Part shown: positions 36,805 through 46,439 of the stretch, piece by piece | How the letters are laid out: the number at the start of each line of letters is the position of its first letter | How positions within the stretch are numbered: position 1 is the stretch's first letter | Assembly (NCBI RefSeq): GCF_008520265.1 | Contig: NZ_VIQM01000024.1 | Coordinates: 1 to 64,000, forward strand | Origin: Sphingobacterium cavernae | GTDB taxonomy: Bacteria; Bacteroidota; Bacteroidia; Sphingobacteriales; Sphingobacteriaceae | Direction: 5' to 3' | DNA length: 64,000 nucleotides | Program-made: the position numbers and the translations under genes | Notes under the pieces: model-generated | Told to the model about the DNA's origin: nothing | Database searches by the model: none | What the model saw: only the letters and a program-made list of their open reading frames with translations

Positions 36805-38007
36805 TTAAGGATATAATAAATATTTCTTACGCATTTTCTTGTAAGAAGAAATCCCTGGTTCCCAAGTTTTTCTGATTCGTTGCTCACTCCAACCCGCTGC
36901 CAACTGTTTTTTAAATTCACCATCTCCGATCAAAAAATCAATATTTCCGATTTGTCTGCTTATGCTTCTGTCAAAAAACTTGTCTTTGTTTGGGTGGTTA
37001 TTATACAGCTCAATCATCCAAGAGAGATTTATCTTCTTACTTTTCACTAATTTCTCCAAATCATAATTACGTAAATCCAAACCATAGCATACTTGATCCT
37101 GAAATACAGGATCTTCAGCCATCCCTGGTTTACTTACGGGTGTGTAACTAAAAGAATATTTTTCCTTCAACATTGGGCCACCAATAATCGTAAATGGAAA
37201 ATCTGTACCACGACCATGATTCAATGCAACACCTTCAAATAAACACGTTGATGGATAAAGCAAAATACTTTGTGCTGTATTCAAATTTGGCGATGGATTG
37301 ATAGGTAATTTATACAACATACTGTGATTGTAGCCTTCCATTGGAATCACTTCCAAATCACACTTAATATTATTCGCCATCCAACCTTCACCATTGACCA
37401 TAAGTGCAAATTCTCCCAATGTCAAGCCATGTACCACAGGAATTGGAAATTGCCCAATGCCAGATTTATGTTTCATATCCAATATTGGACCATCGATAAA
37501 ATAGCCATTTGGATTTGGGCGATCAAGTATCATGACCGATTTGCCATTTTCAGCACAAGCTTCCATCACATCACGCATGGTATTCATTATGGTATAAAAT
37601 CGGCAACCTACATCTTGAATATCAAAAATCATCAGATCCACATCCTTTAAGTCTTCTTTGCTTGGCTTTTTCTTATTGCCATACAAGGAAACGATTTTTA
37701 ATCCTGTTTGGATATCAACCTCGTCATTCACGGTAGTGCCATTACTTGCATTACCTCTAAAACCATGTTCTGGTCCAAATACTTTTACGATATTAATACC
37801 AAGCTTCTGCAAGCTATCAACCAAATGTGATTTCCCAAGTATTGTTGTTTGATTGGCAACTATAGCAACACGCTTCCCTTGTAGCTTTGGTAGATAAAAT
37901 GAAATCCGCTCAGCAGCTGTTTTTATTTTCGCATTGTCGTACTTTATTTGGGCAAATGAAGACATTACGAATCCAAGCAGCATACAAATAATTAAGAATC
38001 TTTTCAT
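36805..38007 (-). CDS. namZ: Exported NamZ-like exo-beta-N-acetylmuramidase (DUF1343)
   Basis: 400 residues with a signal peptide (LIICMLLGFVMSSFAQ). The DUF1343/YbbC fold is recognisable from GKRVAIVANQTTILGKSHLV, VFGPEHGFRGNASNGTTV, LMIFDIQDVGCRFYTIMNT and GRGTDFPFTIIGGP. Members from Bacillus and Tannerella release terminal N-acetylmuramic acid from peptidoglycan fragments (NamZ). A periplasmic role in wall recycling is likely. Name given by family; no adjacent murein-recycling genes. Confidence 0.85.
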   Translation of the reverse strand: MKRFLIICMLLGFVMSSFAQIKYDNAKIKTAAERISFYLPKLQGKRVAIVANQTTILGKSHLVDSLQKLGINIVKVFGPEHGFRGNASNGTTVNDEVDIQTGLKIVSLYGNKKKPSKEDLKDVDLMIFDIQDVGCRFYTIMNTMRDVMEACAENGKSVMILDRPNPNGYFIDGPILDMKHKSGIGQFPIPVVHGLTLGEFALMVNGEGWMANNIKCDLEVIPMEGYNHSMLYKLPINPSPNLNTAQSILLYPSTCLFEGVALNHGRGTDFPFTIIGGPMLKEKYSFSYTPVSKPGMAEDPVFQDQVCYGLDLRNYDLEKLVKSKKINLSWMIELYNNHPNKDKFFDRSISRQIGNIDFLIGDGEFKKQLAAGWSEQRIRKTWEPGISSYKKMRKKYLLYP

Positions 38008-38122
38008 TAGGCATGTATTAATTGATTAAGATTTAAATATAACAACTTTAATATTCTTTTTGTGGTTTATTAATGTAACTTTTCGCACATCTTAATTCCT
38101 CTCTTTATCGGTATTTTTTTTA

Positions 38123-38130
38123 TATTTTTG
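38123..38130 (+). promoter_or_regulatory. -7 box before parE (TATTTTTG)
   Basis: TATTTTTG matches TAnnTTTG in a T-rich tract, 21 nt before the ATG at 38152; the context is low-complexity, so support is moderate. Confidence 0.45.
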
Positions 38131-38151
38131 TTTCAAATTTTTGGATAAATC

Positions 38152-40005
38152 ATGACAGCATATAACGAAGACAGTATACGATCACTCGACTGGAAAGAAC
38201 ATATTAGATTACGTCCAGGTATGTACATCGGTAAGCTAGGCGATGGCTCTGCTTATGACGATGGTATTTATGTATTGCTCAAAGAAGTCATGGACAACTC
38301 GATTGACGAATTTGTCATGGGAGCTGGAAGAACTATTGATATCACAGTAACAGAAAATAAAGTTTCGGTACGTGACTATGGACGTGGTATACCGATTGGT
38401 TCTGTAGTCGATGTAGTTTCGAAGATTAATACTGGTGGTAAATACGACAGCAAGGCTTTCCAAAAATCTGTTGGTCTTAATGGTGTCGGTACGAAAGCTG
38501 TGAATGCACTTTCTACCAGTTTCACTGTGCAATCATACCGCGAAGGTAAAACGCGTATTGCGACTTTTAGCAAAGGCGAATTGCAAACCGATGAACAAAA
38601 AGATACAACACAACGTAATGGTACGTCGGTAACATTCTATCCAGACGACAGTATTTTTAAACACTATAAATACCGCATCGAATTTGTCGAAAACATGATC
38701 TGGAATTATGTTTTCTTGAATTCTGGGCTGACAATCAATTTCAATGGTCAAAAATTCGTTTCTGAAAATGGATTAAAGGATTTGTTGGAAAGAAATGTAG
38801 ATACCGAAGGTATGCGCTACCCTATCATTCACCTAAAAGGTGAGGATATCGAGATAGCGATGACGCACGGTCAACAGTACGGAGAAGATTACTATTCATT
38901 TGTAAACGGTCAACATACGACACAAGGTGGAACACACCAAGCGGCATTCCGTGAAGCTGTCGTAAAAACAATACGCGAGTTTTATAAAAAAGATTTTGAT
39001 GCTTCGGATGTTCGTGCATCTATTATTAGTGCTATTGCAATTAAAGTACAAGAGCCTGTCTTTGAATCACAAACTAAAACCAAATTAGGTTCACAAAGCG
39101 TCGGCCCTGAAGGCCCTACCGTTCGTACATTCATCAATGATTTTGTCAAAAAAGCCCTTGATGACTACTTACATAAAGATTCAGCCACGGCAGAAGCGTT
39201 ATTAAAACGAATTATGCAGTCCGAGCGTGAACGTAAAGATATCGCTGGTATTAAAAAATTAGCTAACGAACGTGCTAAAAAAGCATCTTTACACAACCGA
39301 AAACTGCGTGATTGTAAAGTCCATTATGGGGATAAAAGCGACAGAAATCTAGAGACCACGCTTTTCATTACCGAGGGTGACTCAGCATCGGGTTCGATTA
39401 CAAAATCGCGGGATGTGCAGACACAAGCGGTATTCAGTTTACGTGGTAAACCCTTGAATTGTTATGGTCTAACCAAGAAAATCGTGTATGAAAACGAGGA
39501 ATTCAATTTATTGCAACATGCTTTAAATATTGAAGATGGCATGGACGGACTACGTTACAACAATATTGTAATCGCTACCGATGCCGATGTCGATGGTATG
39601 CACATTCGACTGTTGATGATGACTTTCTTTTTGCAATTTTTCCCTGATTTGGTGAAAGCGGGCCACGTGTATATCCTGCAAACTCCATTATTCCGTGTGC
39701 GTAACAAAAGGGAAACTATTTATTGTTATTCGGATCAAGAACGTTTTGATGCTATAAATAAGTTAGGCGGAAAACCAGAGATCACACGATTCAAAGGTTT
39801 GGGAGAAATTTCACCGTCTGAGTTTGGTCAATTTATTGGTGAAGATATCAAACTAGAACCTGTTATCTTGAACAAAGACAATAAATTGCCACAAATCTTG
39901 GAATATTACATGGGTAAAAATACACCTGATCGTCAACGCCATATTGTAGATAATCTGCGCGTAGAACTTGACTTAGAGGAAGAACTGGTGAAAGCAGCCA
40001 TCTAA
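38152..40005 (+). CDS. parE: DNA topoisomerase IV subunit B
   Basis: 617 residues. GHKL ATP site: [38 protein letters not shown] and [12 protein letters not shown]. The Toprim domain has the acidic motif [16 protein letters not shown] and [16 protein letters not shown]. Decatenates chromosomes with ParC. Its shorter length fits ParE-type rather than full GyrB. parC is not next to it; purU follows after a hairpin. Confidence 0.95.
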   Translation: MTAYNEDSIRSLDWKEHIRLRPGMYIGKLGDGSAYDDGIYVLLKEVMDNSIDEFVMGAGRTIDITVTENKVSVRDYGRGIPIGSVVDVVSKINTGGKYDSKAFQKSVGLNGVGTKAVNALSTSFTVQSYREGKTRIATFSKGELQTDEQKDTTQRNGTSVTFYPDDSIFKHYKYRIEFVENMIWNYVFLNSGLTINFNGQKFVSENGLKDLLERNVDTEGMRYPIIHLKGEDIEIAMTHGQQYGEDYYSFVNGQHTTQGGTHQAAFREAVVKTIREFYKKDFDASDVRASIISAIAIKVQEPVFESQTKTKLGSQSVGPEGPTVRTFINDFVKKALDDYLHKDSATAEALLKRIMQSERERKDIAGIKKLANERAKKASLHNRKLRDCKVHYGDKSDRNLETTLFITEGDSASGSITKSRDVQTQAVFSLRGKPLNCYGLTKKIVYENEEFNLLQHALNIEDGMDGLRYNNIVIATDADVDGMHIRLLMMTFFLQFFPDLVKAGHVYILQTPLFRVRNKRETIYCYSDQERFDAINKLGGKPEITRFKGLGEISPSEFGQFIGEDIKLEPVILNKDNKLPQILEYYMGKNTPDRQRHIVDNLRVELDLEEELVKAAI

Positions 40006-40013
40006 AAAACACC

Positions 40014-40043
40014 ATTCAGCCTCTACCAATTTAGAGGCTGAAT
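40014..40043 (+). terminator. Hairpin after parE
   Basis: ATTCAGCCTCTA pairs with TAGAGGCTGAAT (12 bp perfect, six-base loop). No T-run follows, so it may be a weak terminator or a mRNA 3'-end structure; purU follows 26 nt later. Confidence 0.6.
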
Positions 40044-40068
40044 ACCATTATAAACAACCTAACCAAAC

Positions 40069-40914
40069 ATGACTACACAAACTTTAATACTTATTCAATG
40101 TCAAGATGCTGTTGGATTGGTATCTAATATATCTAACGTACTTGCTAAGCATAAACTCAACATCATAACGATGCGTGAGTATGTCGATGAAGAAAACAAT
40201 AAATTCTTCGTTCGTGTAGTGTGCACAGGAAATGCAGAAGAAAGCAATGGTCTATATAGCCACCTGAAAGCCGTTTTACCTGAAAAAGCATTGATTAAAA
40301 TAAATCCTTCGAAAAAGAAAAAAATAGCTGTATTAGTCACCAAAGAACATCACTGTCTAGGAGATATTTTGGTTCGTAATTACTTTGGAACGTTGAATGC
40401 TGAAGTTTGCGCTGTTATTAGTAATTATGACAATTTGCGAGATTTTACAGAAAGATTTGACATTCCCTACTATTACATTACGCATGAAAATAAGACAAAG
40501 GATGACTTTGAAAATGAATTAGCGATTCAACTGAAAGAGATAAATCCTGATTTCATCGTTCTTGCCAAATTTATGCGCATTCTATCTCCAACATTTGTGA
40601 AAGAATTTGAACACCGAATTATTAACATTCACCATTCTTTCTTACCCGCATTTATTGGTGCCAATCCATATAAACAGGCGCACGATCGTGGTGTAAAAAT
40701 AATTGGTGCAACAGCCCATTTCGTGACAAATGATTTGGACGAAGGCCCAATTATTGTTCAAAATACAAAGTCTATAGACCACAGTTACGATCCACAAAAA
40801 ATGCGTACTGCAGGTCAAGAAATTGAAAAAGCGGTTCTTACGAGAGCAATACAATTGATTGTAGAAGATCGTGTAATGCTCAATGGAAATAAAACTATTG
40901 TTTTTAAGGCATAG
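40069..40914 (+). CDS. purU: Formyltetrahydrofolate deformylase
   Basis: 281 residues. N-terminal ACT domain (LILIQCQDAVGLVSNISNVL), then the formyltransferase-like domain with FIVLAKFMRILSPTFV, NIHHSFLPAFIGANPY and the GATAHFVTNDLDEGPII block carrying the conserved Asn/His/Asp catalytic residues. Releases formate from 10-formyl-THF, supplying formate for PurT-type purine synthesis and balancing one-carbon units. Probably read on from parE or from its own unrecognised promoter. Confidence 0.95.
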   Translation: MTTQTLILIQCQDAVGLVSNISNVLAKHKLNIITMREYVDEENNKFFVRVVCTGNAEESNGLYSHLKAVLPEKALIKINPSKKKKIAVLVTKEHHCLGDILVRNYFGTLNAEVCAVISNYDNLRDFTERFDIPYYYITHENKTKDDFENELAIQLKEINPDFIVLAKFMRILSPTFVKEFEHRIINIHHSFLPAFIGANPYKQAHDRGVKIIGATAHFVTNDLDEGPIIVQNTKSIDHSYDPQKMRTAGQEIEKAVLTRAIQLIVEDRVMLNGNKTIVFKA

Positions 40915-40949
40915 TTCTGAACTTATTTTGCTCTTACTTTATATTTTAT

Positions 40950-40987
40950 AGATACTAAAATGTGCTTTAAAACACTTTTTAGTATCT
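40950..40987 (+). terminator. Terminator after purU
   Basis: AGATACTAAAATGTG and CACTTTTTAGTATCT form a 15-bp stem with one mismatch, then T-rich sequence after 40994. Confidence 0.6.
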
Positions 40988-41042
40988 ACTGCACTATTTT
41001 TTAGTACGTGATATTTTAGGTAATTGTGTCATATTTCAAACT

Positions 41043-42818
41043 ATGACACATACATTCCATATACCCGTCTTAGGACTTGCTTTTTCTATTGATTCTCCTA
41101 TCAAAGTTGCGCAATATGGTATCTCATCTGTAATATCTATTGTCGATGACGAACTCATCGAGCGTATGCGCAAATATTACAGTAGCCAAATCGGGATACC
41201 ATTTCAAGGTATTTCCGCTTTCGAAGAAGACGGTAGAGCCAAACGAATCACTGCTTATTTGGATTTGGTGCAAGATATTGTTAACACGCAAACCCAAAGA
41301 CTTAAAAATTCAAGACTAGAGATTTCGGATTCACTTAAAAAATATATTGATCTACAACCAGATTCTTCGCCAATCCGCGAAACCTACCAGCAATTCTTAG
41401 CAGAAGGTTCGGAAGAAAAAAAGAAGTTAATTTTTGCTGATTTAGTGAATTGTATTGAAGCTGGACAGATAGATGTAAACATCATGTCTAAAGTGGATAA
41501 AATTAATCACGACAGAAAAGGAAATGCATTGGAAGGACACTATTCTGATGCCAGTGCAGCTTTACGCGGTTTCGCAAATAGTAAAGTTAAGTCTTCTGTT
41601 GTATTATCCGCAGGAATGAATCCAAGGTTATACAGTTATATAGGGGAACTTCCATCGTTCTTTCCGAATGAGGCTGGAGAATTCGATAAAAAAATAACAT
41701 TAAAAGTTTCTGACTTTAGATCTGCCCTTATTCAAGCTAAATTTTTGGCAAAAAAAGGAATCTGGATTTCTGAATACCGTATAGAATCGGGATTAAACTG
41801 TGGAGGTCACGCTTTTGCAACTGATGGATTTTTAATTGGTCCGATCTTAGAAGAATTTAAACAAAAACGATCGCAATTAAGGGAAGAGCTTTTTCCTATA
41901 TACCAATTCGCTCTAATTGAAAAAAATATAGTCCTTGACAAGGCTCCACCGATAAAAATCACTGCACAAGGAGGAATTGGAACGGCTGCAGAACAAAAAT
42001 TTTTGATAGATTATTACAAATTAGACGGTACAGGTTGGGGATCGCCGTTTTTATTAGTTCCAGAAGCAACTACGGTGGATGAAAATACACTTAAAAATTT
42101 AGCTACAGCAACAGCAGACGACTTCTATATCAGTGGTGCATCACCTTTGGGAGTGCCTTTTAACAATTTCAAGAAAAGTACGGCAGAAATATTACGTGAA
42201 TCTCGAATAGAAAAAGGTCGTCCCGGTGCGCCTTGCACAAAAAAATACCTTGTGACACCGTCGACGTATGAAGAAGAGCCCATGTGTTCAGCATCTAGAA
42301 TATACCAACATCTAAAAATCACGGAACTGGAAGAACTCGAGCTTGATGAGGAAACCTACGCAGCAAAACTAGCAGAAATCACAGAAAAAACTTGTCTCTG
42401 CGAAGGATTAGCAAATGCCGCCTATCTAAAATACGACATGTTGGAGAAAAAAGATTCGAGCACTGTTGCAATTTGCCCAGGCCCCAATACGGCATATTTC
42501 GATCGGATTTACTCTTTGCAAGAAATGGTTGATCACATATATGGTAGACAGAATTTATTGAAGAATGTGGAGAGACCTTCTATATTTATCAACGAATTAC
42601 GCTTATATATTGCACATTTAACCACATATATTCAATCGAATCGGCAAGACTTGGATACTAAAAAAGAGAAGTATATTCAGAAATTTAAAGCTGAATTGCT
42701 TGCTGGTATTGCATACTATCAAAATTTACGCGAAGCACTTTTTGATACAAACGCTAAAGAATATCATCATTTCAGTCAAAAGCTGGAAGAAGCTAAAGAC
42801 CAAATCAACACTTTATAA
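41043..42818 (+). CDS. Uncharacterised nitronate monooxygenase/FabK-like protein with Cys-rich C-terminal half
   Basis: 591 residues, no signal peptide. The N-terminus (IPVLGLAFSIDSPIKVAQYG, then SSVISIVDD) and the motifs CGGHAFATDG (253-262) and ITAQGGIGT (306-314), followed by WGSPFLLVPE, are arranged like an FMN-binding TIM barrel of the NMO/FabK type. Residues 390-480 have no counterpart I know and contain Cys398, 415, 451, 453 and 478, which could bind a metal or an iron-sulfur cluster. The C-terminus is helical. It is monocistronic between terminators. I do not know its substrate. The FMN barrel is inference from motif order. Confidence 0.7.
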   Translation: MTHTFHIPVLGLAFSIDSPIKVAQYGISSVISIVDDELIERMRKYYSSQIGIPFQGISAFEEDGRAKRITAYLDLVQDIVNTQTQRLKNSRLEISDSLKKYIDLQPDSSPIRETYQQFLAEGSEEKKKLIFADLVNCIEAGQIDVNIMSKVDKINHDRKGNALEGHYSDASAALRGFANSKVKSSVVLSAGMNPRLYSYIGELPSFFPNEAGEFDKKITLKVSDFRSALIQAKFLAKKGIWISEYRIESGLNCGGHAFATDGFLIGPILEEFKQKRSQLREELFPIYQFALIEKNIVLDKAPPIKITAQGGIGTAAEQKFLIDYYKLDGTGWGSPFLLVPEATTVDENTLKNLATATADDFYISGASPLGVPFNNFKKSTAEILRESRIEKGRPGAPCTKKYLVTPSTYEEEPMCSASRIYQHLKITELEELELDEETYAAKLAEITEKTCLCEGLANAAYLKYDMLEKKDSSTVAICPGPNTAYFDRIYSLQEMVDHIYGRQNLLKNVERPSIFINELRLYIAHLTTYIQSNRQDLDTKKEKYIQKFKAELLAGIAYYQNLREALFDTNAKEYHHFSQKLEEAKDQINTL

Positions 42819-42823
42819 AAATA

Positions 42824-42847
42824 AAAAGCTGCTCTGAAGCAGCTTTT
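42824..42847. terminator. Bidirectional terminator after the 591-aa gene
   Basis: AAAAGCTGCT (42824-42833) pairs with AGCAGCTTTT (42838-42847), a tight four-base loop between convergent genes. Confidence 0.8.
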
Positions 42848-42854
42848 CTATTAT

Positions 42855-43757
42855 TTATTTCGAAAATCTTCTGAATTTACCAAAGACACCTAAAGGCAAT
42901 TTTGGTCCTGCAGTAGCTTGTAAGTATAGCTCGCCTATTTCTAAATTTTCAACTTTAGGAAATGACGTACGTATTAAATTCTCAACGATTACGGAAGAAA
43001 ATCCTAACGAATAGGTATTCAAAATCAAGAAGTGTTCTTTTGGATCCAACAATTGAACCACATCTTGCATCATTTCCATGATGTGATCTTCCAACTTCCA
43101 CTTCTCTCCTTTTGGTCCATGACCGTAAGCTGGAGGATCCAAGATAATACCGTTGTATTTATTACCACGTTTCAATTCACGTTTTACAAATTTCAATGCA
43201 TCTTCTACCATCCAACGTACATTGGACAAACCCGAAAGCTCCTGGTTTTCGTTCGCCCAAGTTACGACTTGTTTGATCGAATCGACATGCGTAGTATCCG
43301 CACCAGCCGCACGTGCAATCATCGAAGCACCACCTGTATATGCGAATAGATTTAAAACCTTTGGATTTGGCGTTTTAAAGGATTTAACCGATTCTGAAAT
43401 ATAATCCCAGTTCACCGCTTGCTCTGGGAAGATTCCCACATGCTTAAACGATGTTAATCCCAAACGAAAGTTGATTGCCACATCGTTATTCTTGTACTCA
43501 ATATGCCAACGATCTGCTGATTTAGGATTTTTCTTAAGCCATTCACCACTAGTAGCTGAACGACCTTTAAACTTAATATGATAACGTTTATTCCATTCGG
43601 CATCGCCTAAAGTTTTTGGCCAAACAGCCTGCGGTTCTGGGCGAATCAAGATTAAATCACCAAAACGTTCTAATTTTTCAAAATCACCACAATCGATTAA
43701 TTCGTAATCTTTCCAGTGTTGTGGCGTAAGTAGTTGGATATTTGTTGAAGTAGACAA
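42855..43757 (-). CDS. Class I SAM-dependent methyltransferase (RlmI-like)
   Basis: 300 residues. A PUA-like N-terminal region (LERFGDLILIRPEPQAVW) precedes the Rossmann domain: NLFAYTGGASMIARAAGA (motif I), HVDSIKQVVTWANENQELSG, and the catalytic-type motif IILDPPAYGHGPKGEKW. Matches the RlmI/RlmK 23S rRNA cytosine methyltransferase branch. The start is TTG (43757), 24 nt after a TACCTTTG box on the minus strand. Confidence 0.85.
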   Translation of the reverse strand: MSTSTNIQLLTPQHWKDYELIDCGDFEKLERFGDLILIRPEPQAVWPKTLGDAEWNKRYHIKFKGRSATSGEWLKKNPKSADRWHIEYKNNDVAINFRLGLTSFKHVGIFPEQAVNWDYISESVKSFKTPNPKVLNLFAYTGGASMIARAAGADTTHVDSIKQVVTWANENQELSGLSNVRWMVEDALKFVKRELKRGNKYNGIILDPPAYGHGPKGEKWKLEDHIMEMMQDVVQLLDPKEHFLILNTYSLGFSSVIVENLIRTSFPKVENLEIGELYLQATAGPKLPLGVFGKFRRFSK

Positions 43758-43780
43758 TGTGCTATTCGTTTAATTTTTTG

Positions 43781-43788
43781 CAAAGGTA
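43781..43788 (-). promoter_or_regulatory. -7 box of the methyltransferase gene (TACCTTTG)
   Basis: On the minus strand TACCTTTG matches TAnnTTTG and ends 23 nt before the TTG start. Confidence 0.6.
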
Positions 43789-43818
43789 CGGAAAATAGGG
43801 AAATTAGCTAAAGCTATT

Positions 43819-44574
43819 CTACTTCATCGTATCCTTTGCTGCTTTCATCAATGGACTAGCAAATACGAAGTCATTCAATTCTTGTACATCCGAATGCAAC
43901 ATGTCTTGATTCGAGCCTTCCCAAAATTTCTGCCCCTTATATAAAAACATAATATACTCGCCGATTCCCATCACAGAATTCATATCGTGTGTAACCACAA
44001 CAGTTGTACATTCATACTCTTGGGTCAATTCTAAAATAAGTTCATCTATCAAAATAGAAGTCGCCGGATCCAATCCCGAATTAGGTTCATCACAAAACAA
44101 ATATTTAGGACTCATCGCTATCGCCCGTGCAATCCCGACCCTTTTCTTCATCCCTCCCGAAAGCTCAGCAGGATAAAGCTTATTGGTATTCAACAAGTTT
44201 ACACGTTCCAAACAAAAATTAGCGCGATCACGTTTTTCGGATTTGCTCATTTCGGTAAACATATCCAAAGTAAATATGATGTTTTGCTCTACCGTCATCG
44301 AGTCAAATAATGCTGAATTCTGGAATAGCATACCAATTTCTTTTCGGACAGGAACCTTCTCCTCAAAATCCATCGCTGTGAATTCTTGCTTATCAAAGAA
44401 AACGCGACCCTGCTCAGGTTTATGCAACCCGACAATACATTTAAGCAAAGTACTCTTTCCAGATCCCGAGCCACCAATTATTAAAGAAACCTTTCCAGGT
44501 TCAAAAATCGCATCAATTCCTGTTAATACTTTTTTATCGCCAAAAGATTTATGTATATCTTGAACTTCAATCAT
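43819..44574 (-). CDS. mlaF: ABC transporter ATP-binding protein (MlaF family)
   Basis: 251 residues. Walker A GGSGSGKSTLLK, Q-loop LFQNSALFDSMTV, ABC signature LSGGMKKRVGIARAIA, Walker B LFCDEPNSGLDP and H-loop VVTHD. MlaF-type for outer-membrane lipid asymmetry transport. 10 nt after mlaE in the same transcript. The substrate-binding MlaD/MCE gene is not adjacent in this window. Confidence 0.92.
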   Translation of the reverse strand: MIEVQDIHKSFGDKKVLTGIDAIFEPGKVSLIIGGSGSGKSTLLKCIVGLHKPEQGRVFFDKQEFTAMDFEEKVPVRKEIGMLFQNSALFDSMTVEQNIIFTLDMFTEMSKSEKRDRANFCLERVNLLNTNKLYPAELSGGMKKRVGIARAIAMSPKYLFCDEPNSGLDPATSILIDELILELTQEYECTTVVVTHDMNSVMGIGEYIMFLYKGQKFWEGSNQDMLHSDVQELNDFVFASPLMKAAKDTMK

Positions 44575-44584
44575 TCTTCTCTAA

Positions 44585-45319
44585 TTATAACATCAATGCA
44601 GTAATCACATAATCACAAGCTAGTATCGTAATACAACCGATCACGACAGCACGCGTACCTGCTTGACCTACTTCTAATGCTCCTCCACGCACATGAAAAC
44701 CTTTATAAGCCGGAATAGTCGTAATGATAAAACCATAGACAAAAGCTTTCACCATTGCGACAGCTACTGTCAATCCGTTGAATCCGCCTTGAATACCTTG
44801 TATATATTCATTCGTAGTCACTGCTCCTGTCAACACACCACCTAATAGACCACCTACCAATGCACAAACTATAGCGATTATGACCAAAACAGGCATCATG
44901 ATCACACCAGCAATCAACTTTGGCATAATTAAATAACCTGCAGCATTAATTCCCATAATTTCCAACGCATCTATCTGCTCAGTCACACGCATAGAACCTA
45001 TTTGCGAAGAAATAGATGACCCTACTTTTCCCATTAATACAAGCGCAGAAATGGTTGGGCCAAGCTCAAGGATATTAGAGTCACGGTTAATTTGTCCGAT
45101 AACAGATCTTGGAATAAAGTCAGAATTCAGCTGAAATGCAATTTGCATAGTCATTACAGCTCCGATAAATGTTGAGATGATGACAATCAAGCCCAAGGAT
45201 CCTACGCCTATCTCACTCATCTCATGCAACATTTCTTTATAGTATACGCGCCATTTTTCTGGTTTTTTGAAAACCTTTTTTAATAAGAGAATATATTCAC
45301 CAAAATAATAGAATATCAT
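44585..45319 (-). CDS. mlaE: ABC transporter permease (MlaE family)
   Basis: 244 residues, five or six hydrophobic segments with the MlaE signature LVLMGKVGSSISSQIGSMRV, TEQIDALEIMGINAAGYLI and LPKLIAGVIMMP. Forms the membrane part of the MlaFEDB-type retrograde phospholipid transporter with MlaF. First gene of the pair; ATG start. Confidence 0.93.
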   Translation of the reverse strand: MIFYYFGEYILLLKKVFKKPEKWRVYYKEMLHEMSEIGVGSLGLIVIISTFIGAVMTMQIAFQLNSDFIPRSVIGQINRDSNILELGPTISALVLMGKVGSSISSQIGSMRVTEQIDALEIMGINAAGYLIMPKLIAGVIMMPVLVIIAIVCALVGGLLGGVLTGAVTTNEYIQGIQGGFNGLTVAVAMVKAFVYGFIITTIPAYKGFHVRGGALEVGQAGTRAVVIGCITILACDYVITALML

Positions 45320-45513
45320 ATGTGTAATTACGGTTTATGCTAAAATACATATTATATACTTATAACCCATAAAATTTGCTTTTGTTTAAAATTCAATAAA
45401 CATCTACACATTCACCGAAAGTTTTCCTTTCTTTACCGAATATAGTTACCAAACATTAAACGACCTTCTTACATTCGTATCATATATAGAAGAATGTATA
45501 TATTTACACTAAT

Positions 45514-46410
45514 ATGAAAAGTAAAATTTCCACCGGCATTTGGCTTGTATTTTTTGGAATCATTGCTTTATTGGACAATTTCAATATCATCGATTTTAAT
45601 TTTTATGCCATCATAAAATATTGGCCTTTGCTGATTGTTTCCTTAGGTATCAATTTGATATTTCAATATAAAAACTACGGCACGGCTGTAATCATTGCAT
45701 TAAATATGGCTTTGTGTCTGTTTTTATCTTATGTAGGATATACTTCAACAGATAAGTTTAATTGGTCAAATAAAGTGGTCTTGAATAATATGGCTAACGA
45801 TACAACAGGGAGCGAACAATCTGTCGAAGTACCTTATTCAGATGAAATAAAGGAACCAAAGTTCACACTGAATATTGGCGCAGCACTGGTTGAAATAGAT
45901 AGCAATACCAATCAACTTATTGAAGCGAACTCTCAAAGTAAAAGCTTAGGGTTCAACCTAAATAGAATTGATGACAACTTTGAATTAAATGCAGCTATAA
46001 GTGACAAAAGCGCCAAGAGCCATAAAATAAATTTAGCACTTAATAGTACTCCTCTTTGGAAGATGACTTTTAATATTGGTGCGGCCAAATTCAACGCAGA
46101 TTTTTCTGCTCATAAGTTTTCGAAAATGGAAATCAATTCAGGGGCTGCTAACGTAATACTAAAATTAGGACAGCCTACTTTAGATGATGTCAAAATTGAA
46201 ATAAACACAGCCGCTTCTACAGCTCGACTTTCTTTACCTAGAGATGTGGCTTGTGCCATCGATATGACGACAATTCTTTCAAACAATAAATTAGAAGGAT
46301 TTACGAAGAAAGATGGGGTATGGCAAACCGATAATTACGAAACCGCAGCTAAAAAATACAATATAGAATTAAACGGTGCTGCGAATTCTCTTAAGATCGA
46401 TAGATATTAA
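45514..46410 (+). CDS. LiaF-like membrane protein
   Basis: 298 residues. Three or four N-terminal helices (STGIWLVFFGIIALLDNFNI, IIKYWPLLIVSLGINLIF and AVIIALNMALCLFLSYVGY) precede an extracytoplasmic beta-rich domain with repeated GA(A)-x-(N/F)xIxL patterns (NIGAALVEIDSNTN, NSGAANVILKLGQP). This is the LiaI-LiaF-like/DUF5668 architecture, in which such proteins often sense envelope stress. No two-component partners lie beside it. A TATATTTA box (one mismatch) at 45499-45506 is 7 nt before the ATG. Confidence 0.75.
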   Translation: MKSKISTGIWLVFFGIIALLDNFNIIDFNFYAIIKYWPLLIVSLGINLIFQYKNYGTAVIIALNMALCLFLSYVGYTSTDKFNWSNKVVLNNMANDTTGSEQSVEVPYSDEIKEPKFTLNIGAALVEIDSNTNQLIEANSQSKSLGFNLNRIDDNFELNAAISDKSAKSHKINLALNSTPLWKMTFNIGAAKFNADFSAHKFSKMEINSGAANVILKLGQPTLDDVKIEINTAASTARLSLPRDVACAIDMTTILSNNKLEGFTKKDGVWQTDNYETAAKKYNIELNGAANSLKIDRY

Positions 46411-46423
46411 ATCTATAAATAAC

Positions 46424-46431
46424 TACCTTTG
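46424..46431 (+). promoter_or_regulatory. -7 box 8 nt before the ispG ATG (TACCTTTG)
   Basis: TACCTTTG is followed by TTCTTGAA and ATG (46440). The predicted leader is 0-4 nt. No convincing -33 element. Confidence 0.6.
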
Positions 46432-46439
46432 TTCTTGAA

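Noticed and set aside
38123..38152. Possible leaderless start for parE
   Set aside because: The box ends 21 nt before the ATG in a T-rich stretch, so a short normal leader is more likely.
40014..40043. Strong terminator between parE and purU
   Set aside because: A good stem but no T-run, so I call it only a hairpin or weak terminator.
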